Shown here one piece after another: positions 58,792 to 64,000 of a stretch of DNA of 64,000 nt. The stretch lies in contig NZ_KQ434756.1 of NCBI RefSeq assembly GCF_001270745.1, positions 62,001 to 126,000 on the forward strand, read 5' to 3'. Under the pieces are notes generated by a model. It was not told the DNA's origin. It searched no databases and saw nothing but the letters and a program-made list of their open reading frames with translations. The DNA comes from Jiangella muralis (GTDB lineage Bacteria > Actinomycetota > Actinomycetes > Jiangellales > Jiangellaceae). Position 1 is the stretch's first letter. Each line of letters opens with the position of its first letter. Both the position numbers and the translations under genes were made by a program.

Positions 58792-59642
58792 CGCTGGTCC
58801 TTCGCGGCGTCGCGGGCGTCGGCCTCGAGCACGTCCCAGAGGTGGTTACGCAGCTCGACGTAGCGCGAGTCGCCCTGGGCGGCCCGTTCGGACCGCGGCC
58901 GGGGCAGGTCGACGTCGAGGATCTCCGCCACCGTGCCGGGATGGCGGCTGAACACCGCCACCCGGTCACCGAGCAGGATCGCCTCCTCGATGCTGTGCGT
59001 GATGAACATGACCGTCTTGCCGGTCGTCGCGATGATCCGCTCCAGCTCGCCGCGCATGACCTCGCGGGTGAGCGCGTCGACCGCGCCGAGCGGCTCGTCC
59101 ATCAGCAGGATGCGCGGCTCGGCGACCAGCGCCCGGGCGAGGCCGACCCGCTGCTGCATGCCGCCGGACAGCTCGCGCGGGTAGGCGGTCTCGAAGCCGG
59201 TCAGCCCGACCAGCTCGATGGCGTCCTTCACCTGCCGGTCGGCGTCGCGGCCGCGCAGCTTCGTCTGCATCTCCATGCCGAACCGGACGTTCGCCTCGAC
59301 CGTCCGCCACGGCATCAGCGCGTAGTCCTGGAAGACGACCGCACGGTCCGGCCCGGGGCCGGTGACCGGCGCGCCGTCGACCGTGACCGTGCCCTCCGTC
59401 GCGGGCACGATGCCGGCGACGGTGTTCATCATCGTGGTCTTGCCGCAGCCGCTGGGCCCGAGCACCGTGAGCACCTCGCCGGGGAACACGTCGAGGTTCA
59501 CGTCCTCGATCGCGACCACCTGCTTGCCCTTCCGGCTCGCGCCGTAGCGCACCGACAGGCCGCGGACGCTGATGAGCGGCCGTCGGTCCTGCGGGCGGCG
59601 CCCCGGCGGCTGGCCGGCCTCGGTGGCGAGCGAGATGCCCAT
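58788..59642 (-). CDS. ABC importer ATP-binding protein (SsuB/TauB-like) of the catabolic cluster
   Basis: A 284-residue ATPase with Walker [10 protein letters not shown] at residues 62-70, [14 protein letters not shown], signature [15 protein letters not shown] near 158-172, Walker [13 protein letters not shown] and FITHSIEEA. First gene of the leftward run; the matching binding protein and permeases are the divergent rightward genes, so both arms are needed for one transporter. A GGGAGA site precedes the ATG. Confidence 0.92.
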   Translation of the reverse strand: MGISLATEAGQPPGRRPQDRRPLISVRGLSVRYGASRKGKQVVAIEDVNLDVFPGEVLTVLGPSGCGKTTMMNTVAGIVPATEGTVTVDGAPVTGPGPDRAVVFQDYALMPWRTVEANVRFGMEMQTKLRGRDADRQVKDAIELVGLTGFETAYPRELSGGMQQRVGLARALVAEPRILLMDEPLGAVDALTREVMRGELERIIATTGKTVMFITHSIEEAILLGDRVAVFSRHPGTVAEILDVDLPRPRSERAAQGDSRYVELRNHLWDVLEADARDAAKDQR

Positions 59643-59878
59643 GCGGTGTCTCCCGTCGAGCGTGCGATCAAGTCGGTCGGCGAAGCGTTTCGTCGAGCGT
59701 AGGAAAAAGCGGGAACGGGCGGAAGAGAAAGGTACCCTGCGAAATCCGCATCGCGTGATACCGGAATGGTGAGAACGCGGGGCTCGACTCAGGCGGCGCA
59801 ATCAATATGGTGATCCGAATACTGACCGGCCCGATCCCCGGTGGGCCTCGGCGGCACCTTCAGGAACGGAGATGTGAA
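59643..59878. promoter_or_regulatory. Divergent promoter region of the catabolic cluster
   Basis: Between the ATPase gene (leftward) and the binding protein (rightward). Rightward: -35 TCGACT (59784-59789), 16-bp spacer, -10 TATGGT (59806-59811). An ATCA-N6-TGAT dyad at 59801-59814 covers that -10 and could bind the cluster's LysR regulator. Leftward: a TACGCT box at 59701-59696. The region has lower GC than the genes. Confidence 0.5.
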
Positions 59879-60970
59879 ATGCGCAGATCACTGGCGCTCT
59901 CAGTCGCCTTGATCACGGGCACGGCCATGATCACGCTCGCGGCCTGCACCGACGTACCGTCGACGGCCGGGGATGACGGCCCCGTGGAGGCGGCCGACCT
60001 CGGTGACGGCGAGCCGGGAGCCGCCGAGGACACCGAGATCACGGTCGCGATCCCCTTTCCGGACATCACCATGTACTCCCAGTACGTCGTGGGCACGGAG
60101 TTGGGCTTCTACGAGGACGAAGGTCTTTCCGTGGAAGTGATCACCGCCGACAACGTCAATGCCGCGGTGTCGAGCGGAAGCGCCGACATCGGCGTGGAAA
60201 GCGCCGGTGCGGTGATCGAGGCGGTGCGCGCGGGAGTCGGCGTCATGCCGCTGGCCGGGCACTTCTGCCGGCAGAACTTCGACTTCGCCGTGCAGCCCGG
60301 CGTCACCTCCGTCGACCAGCTGGCCGGCACCGACGTCGTCCTCGCCGGCACCACCGGCGACCCGGCGGAGTTCCAGCGCCAGCGGGTGCTGAAGGAGGAG
60401 GGCTGGGACCTCGACGGCGTCGACGTCGACATCGTCTACCCGGGCCCCGACTCCGCCACCTGGCGCGAGTTCTTCGTCACCGACCGCGTCTCGCTGATCC
60501 CGTTCTACGGCGACGACCGGCCCGCGCTGGACGAGTACGGCGCGAACATCGTCATCGAGGCGCTGCGGCCGTGGGCCAACGACCTCCACGTCGTCGGCAA
60601 GGGCTGGCTGGAGGACAACCCGAACAGCGCCGTCCGGTTCCTGCGCGCCACCATGAAGTCGCTGGAGCACATCGTCGCGCCCGGCGTCGGCGAGGTCCCG
60701 GAGAACAAGGACGAGATCCTCGACATCTACGCGGCCAACGACTTCGAGGTCGACGAGCTGCGGGCGCAGGACCACCCGTGGATCCTCGACGGGCACCTGG
60801 CCTGCCCGAACCTGTATTTCGACGAGGAGGCGTGGGACACCACCATCGAGACGCAGGAGCTGGACCCGCTGCCGTTCGACGAGCACGTCGACCTGTCCTA
60901 CCTGCACAAGGCGCAGGAGCTGCTCGACCTGGACGCCGCGATGCCGTCGGAGGAGCTGGTCTACCCGTGA
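59879..60970 (+). CDS. ABC importer substrate-binding lipoprotein of the catabolic cluster
   Basis: A 363-residue lipoprotein of the NMT1/SsuA-like group: MRRSLALSVALITGTAM with lipobox ITLAAC (Cys near 23), then an acidic linker. The mature part starts ITVAIPFPDITMYSQYVVG and has GSADIGVESAGAVIEAV and VVLAGTTGDPAEFQRQRVL. ATG 59879 follows a GGAG site. It overlaps the first permease by GTGA. The substrate is probably the aromatic compound processed by the leftward arm. Confidence 0.9.
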   Translation: MRRSLALSVALITGTAMITLAACTDVPSTAGDDGPVEAADLGDGEPGAAEDTEITVAIPFPDITMYSQYVVGTELGFYEDEGLSVEVITADNVNAAVSSGSADIGVESAGAVIEAVRAGVGVMPLAGHFCRQNFDFAVQPGVTSVDQLAGTDVVLAGTTGDPAEFQRQRVLKEEGWDLDGVDVDIVYPGPDSATWREFFVTDRVSLIPFYGDDRPALDEYGANIVIEALRPWANDLHVVGKGWLEDNPNSAVRFLRATMKSLEHIVAPGVGEVPENKDEILDIYAANDFEVDELRAQDHPWILDGHLACPNLYFDEEAWDTTIETQELDPLPFDEHVDLSYLHKAQELLDLDAAMPSEELVYP

Positions 60971-61797
60971 CGACCGTCACGACGGCTTCCAGCCGGGCCG
61001 CGGGGCCGAGCCTCGCGGCCCGGCTGGCCGCCCTGGATCCATGGCAGAAGGCGCTGATCGTCCTCGGCGAGGTGCTGGTCGTCCTGGCGCTGTGGCAGCT
61101 GCTGGTCGGGTCGTGGCGGGTGATCAACCCGATCTTCCTGCCGCCGCCGCTGAGCATCCTGGAGGGATTCGACGAGCTGCTGGCGTCCGGGCAACTGGGC
61201 GAGCACGTGCTGACGTCGATCCGGTCCTGGCTGACCGGGTTCGGGCTGGCGACGCTGATCGGGGTGCCGCTCGGGCTGCTGATGGGCTCGTCGCTCGCCG
61301 TCGACCGCGTCGTCGGGCCGATGGCCTGGACGATCTACGCGACGCCGATGCTCGCGTACCAGCCGCTGGCGCTGGCATGGTTCGGGTTCGGCACCGGGCC
61401 GGTGGTGTTCCTGGTGGTCATGGGCGCGCTGTTCCCGATCCTGCTGAACGTGTCGGCCGGGATGCGCACCACCAGCCCGTCGCTGGTCAACGCCGCCCGG
61501 GTATACGGCGGCCGCCGCCTTCAGCTGTACCGGAAGGTGTTCCTGCCGTCGACGGTGGCGTTCCTCATCGCCGGGATGCGGCAGGGCGCGGTGATGGCGA
61601 CGATCGCGCTGATGGTCGCGGAACTGGCCGGCACGTCCACGGGCATGGGCGCGCTGATCGTCCGGACGGCGAACAGCTACCAGACCGACCAGTCGTTCGC
61701 CGCCATCGCGATGGTCGTCCTCTGGAGCGTCGGCATGACCCAGTTGATCGGCGGCGTCGGGCGCTGGGTGGCGCCCTGGACGAAGGGGGCACGATGA
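60967..61797 (+). CDS. ABC importer permease of the catabolic cluster, first
   Basis: A 276-residue SsuC-like permease with about six helices. LPPPLSILEGFDELLASGQL is the typical N-terminal periplasmic segment and NAARVYGGRRLQLYRKVFLPS the coupling loop. GTG overlaps the binding-protein stop; the end overlaps the second permease (ATGA). Confidence 0.9.
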   Translation: MTTVTTASSRAAGPSLAARLAALDPWQKALIVLGEVLVVLALWQLLVGSWRVINPIFLPPPLSILEGFDELLASGQLGEHVLTSIRSWLTGFGLATLIGVPLGLLMGSSLAVDRVVGPMAWTIYATPMLAYQPLALAWFGFGTGPVVFLVVMGALFPILLNVSAGMRTTSPSLVNAARVYGGRRLQLYRKVFLPSTVAFLIAGMRQGAVMATIALMVAELAGTSTGMGALIVRTANSYQTDQSFAAIAMVVLWSVGMTQLIGGVGRWVAPWTKGAR

Positions 61798-62582
61798 GCC
61801 GTCGCGGCTCCGATGCGAAGTACGTCCTGCTGCTCGCGGGGACGGTCGCGGCACTGCTGGTGTTCTGGCAGCTCGCCGTCACCCGCCTCGGGCTGGTCGA
61901 GGAGGCGTTCCTGCCGCCGCCGACAGACGTGGGCGCGGCGTTCGTCGACCTGCTCGGCGACCCGGAGTTCTGGGACGCGTTCGTGTTCAGCCTGCAGAAC
62001 CTGTTCGCCGGGCTGGCGCTGGCGATCGTCGTCGGGCTGGTCGTGGGGCTGACGGTCGGCTGGTTCCCCGTCCTGCACTTCACCGTGGCGCCGTTCCTCT
62101 GGCTGCTCTACTCGACGCCGAAGGTGGCGCTGGCGCCGTTGTTCATCCTGGCCCTGGGCCTGGGCAGCGCGTCGAAGATCGCCCTGGCGTTCCTGCTGGC
62201 GGTGTTCCCGATCCTGCTCAACACCATGGAAGGGGTCGAGACCGTGAACGGCTCACTGATCCGGGCCGGCCGCGTCTTCGGGTTCCGCGGGCCGGCGCTC
62301 GGGCTGAAGATCGTGCTGCCGGCGACGCTGCCGTTCAGCCTGGCCGGCATCCAGCGCGGCTCGGCGCTCGCCTTCACCGGCGTCGTGCTGGGCGAGTTCC
62401 TCGGCGGGGCCGGCGGGCTGGGGCACCGGCTGGAGCAGGTCGCGTTCGACTTCCGGATGGCCGAGGCGCTGGCGATCGTGCTGGTCATGGTGATCGTGGC
62501 GAACGGGCTGCTGCTGACGATCTCGGCCGCCCGGCGCAAGTGGGCGCCGTGGTACGAGGCCGGCGTCAGGTCGGTCGGCTGA
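61794..62582 (+). CDS. ABC importer permease of the catabolic cluster, second
   Basis: A 262-residue SsuC-like permease; FLPPPTDVGAAFVDLLGD and IRAGRVFGFRGPALGLKIVLPA are the family segments. It differs clearly from the first permease, again implying a heterodimeric channel as in the 5468-7112 pair. Stop and next start overlap as TGATG. Confidence 0.9.
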   Translation: MSRRGSDAKYVLLLAGTVAALLVFWQLAVTRLGLVEEAFLPPPTDVGAAFVDLLGDPEFWDAFVFSLQNLFAGLALAIVVGLVVGLTVGWFPVLHFTVAPFLWLLYSTPKVALAPLFILALGLGSASKIALAFLLAVFPILLNTMEGVETVNGSLIRAGRVFGFRGPALGLKIVLPATLPFSLAGIQRGSALAFTGVVLGEFLGGAGGLGHRLEQVAFDFRMAEALAIVLVMVIVANGLLLTISAARRKWAPWYEAGVRSVG

Positions 62583-62983
62583 TGACCGGGGTCGTGCGGC
62601 GCGAAGTCGTGACGCCGCCGGACGTGTACGCGCCGACGTGGCAGTTCAGCCAGGCGGTGAAGGTGACCGGCGGCAGCACTGTCTACGTCAGCGGGATCAT
62701 GGGCTTCCGGGCCGATGGCACCATGCCCGACGACATCGTCGAGCAGGCCGACCTCGTCTTCGCCAACCTGCGCGCCGTGCTCGTCGCGGCCGGCGGCACC
62801 CTCGACGACGTCGTCAAGGTCACCGTCTATGTCGGCGAGGACTACCAGGCCCACCGCGACGAGCTGCGCGAGGTGCGGTCGCGCTACTTCACCGGGACGT
62901 ACCCGGCCAGCACGCTGGTGCGTGTGGCCGGGTTCGCCGACCCCCGGTACCGCATCGAGGTCGAAGCCGTCGCGGTGCTGTGA
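62582..62983 (+). CDS. Rid/YjgF-family protein
   Basis: A 133-residue Rid-superfamily protein: FSQAVKVTGGSTVYVSGIMG, DIVEQADLVFANLRAVLVAAGG and STLVRVAGFADPRYRIEVEAVAV are the conserved blocks. Rid proteins hydrolyse imines or enamines, and 2-aminomuconate deaminase belongs to this superfamily. Coupling to the importer and dioxygenase cluster makes a catabolic deaminase role plausible. The conserved Arg before the last block is present (LVRVAGF). Confidence 0.85.
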   Translation: MTGVVRREVVTPPDVYAPTWQFSQAVKVTGGSTVYVSGIMGFRADGTMPDDIVEQADLVFANLRAVLVAAGGTLDDVVKVTVYVGEDYQAHRDELREVRSRYFTGTYPASTLVRVAGFADPRYRIEVEAVAVL

Positions 62984-62999
62984 GGCGACGGCCACCGGC

Positions 63000-64000
63000 C
63001 TACGGCGCGATGTTCTGGTTGAGGTGGAACACGTTGTCCGGGTCGTAGACGCGCTTCACCGCCTGGAGCCGCTCGTAGTTGCCGCCGTAGTTGGCGGCGA
63101 CCCGGTCCTGATCGTCGGCCGCCATGAAGTTGACGTAGCCGCCCTCCTCCGAGAACGGCGCCGTGGCCGCGTAGTAGTCGCGCACCCAGCCGATGTTGGC
63201 CTCGTTCTGCACCGGGTCCGGCCACATCCCCGCGATCACCGTCGCGAACGTGGCGTCGCGGTGGCCGAACGCGGTCGCGTCCGGCGCGACCCGGTGGACG
63301 GCGCCGTTGATCGGGTAGATGTGCATCGTCGAGTTGACGACGGGCACCTTCGGCCCGTGCTCCAGATGCGCCGCGATCACCTCGTCACTGAGTGAGCGGA
63401 CGAAGTTCGCCTTCCAGTAGTGCTGCAACCCGGGCGGCACCAGGCCGTCGAACGCGCTGTTCAGGGCCGGATACGGCATCGGGCCGACGTGCTCGGCGAC
63501 CACGGGGGCCACGTCGCGCAGCTCCTTGAGCATCGCCTCGCCCTCGTCCAGCGGCCCGGCCCAGCAGGACACGAAGGCCAGGAACGGCTCCCCGTGCCGG
63601 TCCTCCGGGATGAACGGCAGCGGCGGCGCGATCTGGTACGCCGGGAAGCCGCCGAACTGCTCGGGCGCGTCCTGGATGAAGTCGCGGTAGAACCGCAGCA
63701 CGTCGGCGGCGTCGTCGAGCGAGAAGAACATCGGCCCGCCGTAGATGTCCTTCACCGGGTGCAGCTGGAACTCCAGCGACGTCACGACGCCGAAGTTGCC
63801 GCCGCCGCCACGCAGCGCCCAGAACAGGTCGGCGTTCTCGTCCTCGCTGGCCACCAGGATGCGGCCGTCGGCGGTGACGACGTCGGCGGAGACCAGGTTG
63901 TCGCAGGACAACCCGAAGCCGCGGGCGAGGTAGCCGATGCCGCCGCCCAGCGTCAGCCCGCCGACCCCCGTCGTCGAGATGATCCCGCCGGTCGTGGCCA
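63000..64000 (-). CDS. FAD-linked oxidoreductase, berberine-bridge type (N-terminus cut off)
   Basis: The frame runs from the window edge to a TAG at 63002-63000. Visible are the end of the FAD-binding domain (TTGVGGLTLGGGIGYLARGF, VTADGRILVASEDENADLFWALRGGGGNFGVVTS) and the substrate domain ending in a BBE segment (YGGNYERLQAVKRVYDPDN, then FHLNQNIAP). The His/Cys residues that can hold FAD by two covalent bonds would lie in or before the cut-off part. It is convergent with the Rid gene (16-bp gap). Such enzymes oxidise sugars, alkaloids or polyketides. Confidence 0.88.
   Translation of the reverse strand, partial: ATTGGIISTTGVGGLTLGGGIGYLARGFGLSCDNLVSADVVTADGRILVASEDENADLFWALRGGGGNFGVVTSLEFQLHPVKDIYGGPMFFSLDDAADVLRFYRDFIQDAPEQFGGFPAYQIAPPLPFIPEDRHGEPFLAFVSCWAGPLDEGEAMLKELRDVAPVVAEHVGPMPYPALNSAFDGLVPPGLQHYWKANFVRSLSDEVIAAHLEHGPKVPVVNSTMHIYPINGAVHRVAPDATAFGHRDATFATVIAGMWPDPVQNEANIGWVRDYYAATAPFSEEGGYVNFMAADDQDRVAANYGGNYERLQAVKRVYDPDNVFHLNQNIAP

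Noticed and set aside
1-64000. tRNA, rRNA, insertion sequence or prophage genes
   Set aside because: No cloverleaf with TTCGA-type arm, rRNA words, transposase motifs or phage structural genes were recognised.

Overview
The window is high-GC DNA (about 70%) with tightly packed genes, many ATGA/GTGA/TGATG stop-start overlaps, frequent GTG and TTG starts, and several -10 boxes placed 6-9 nt before a start codon (leaderless starts). Together with large LuxR-type ATPase regulators, a SARP/BTAD-type regulator, an ANTAR protein, an Rv2629-like protein and an LADTG-anchored surface protein, this points to a soil-type Actinomycete. The exact genus cannot be read from the sequence; a Jiangella-like organism is only a guess. 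I see no rRNA, tRNA, insertion sequence, prophage or CRISPR array.

Layout. 1-2666: the end of an epimerase gene, a DUF1772-like membrane protein, and an NmrA-type oxidoreductase divergent from an AraC regulator. 2728-8084: a GntR regulator with a perfect operator palindrome over its promoter, then an SsuABC/NMT1-type importer (ATPase, binding lipoprotein, two permeases) and an alpha/beta hydrolase. 8074-11084: a RibD-type reductase whose start lies inside a 39-bp palindrome, a secreted beta-propeller glycosidase-like protein, and a TfoX-N protein. 11088-22317: a divergent carbohydrate locus. The minus-strand arm has a sugar-binding protein, two permeases, a ceramidase-like/GH13 fusion, an enolase-superfamily dehydratase-like protein and a DegT-type PLP protein. 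The plus-strand arm has a GntR regulator, an SDR, an ASRT (sensory-rhodopsin-transducer-like) protein and a shortened zinc-type dehydrogenase. One palindrome covers the -35 boxes of both divergent promoters.

22398-28753: a LysR/MFS pair, a G5-excalibur lipoprotein, a small basic protein, an Rv2629/baeRF2-like protein, a TetR regulator, a candidate structured leader RNA and a GAF-ANTAR regulator. 28919-35096: two divergent MalT/LAL-type regulators and an ECF-like sigma factor with a 12-bp tandem repeat between its domains. 35097-35519: a gene-free array of alternating inverted repeats. 35520-47308: a large cell-wall-anchored repeat protein, a lipoprotein with a Tat-exported DyP peroxidase, a carboxymuconolactone-decarboxylase-family protein with a BTAD regulator, type I isopentenyl-diphosphate isomerase, and a PNPOx-like protein. 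47295-52470: a secreted subtilase with a Kelch domain, divergent from a TrmB/LuxR-type regulator.

53100-62983: a bidirectional catabolic cluster around the divergent promoter region 59643-59878. Leftward run an ABC ATPase, a zinc-type dehydrogenase, an OsmC protein, a family III CoA transferase, an amidohydrolase, extradiol dioxygenase LigB- and LigA-like subunits, and a LysR regulator as the last gene. Rightward run a substrate-binding lipoprotein, two permeases and a Rid-family protein. The gene set fits import and ring cleavage of an aromatic, possibly amino-aromatic, compound; the substrate is not identifiable from sequence. The window ends inside a berberine-bridge-type FAD oxidoreductase gene. 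The strongest candidates for something new are the ceramidase-GH13 fusion in its ASRT-containing sugar locus, the extradiol cluster, and the palindrome structures at 8604-8642, 19641-19656 and 35157-35471.
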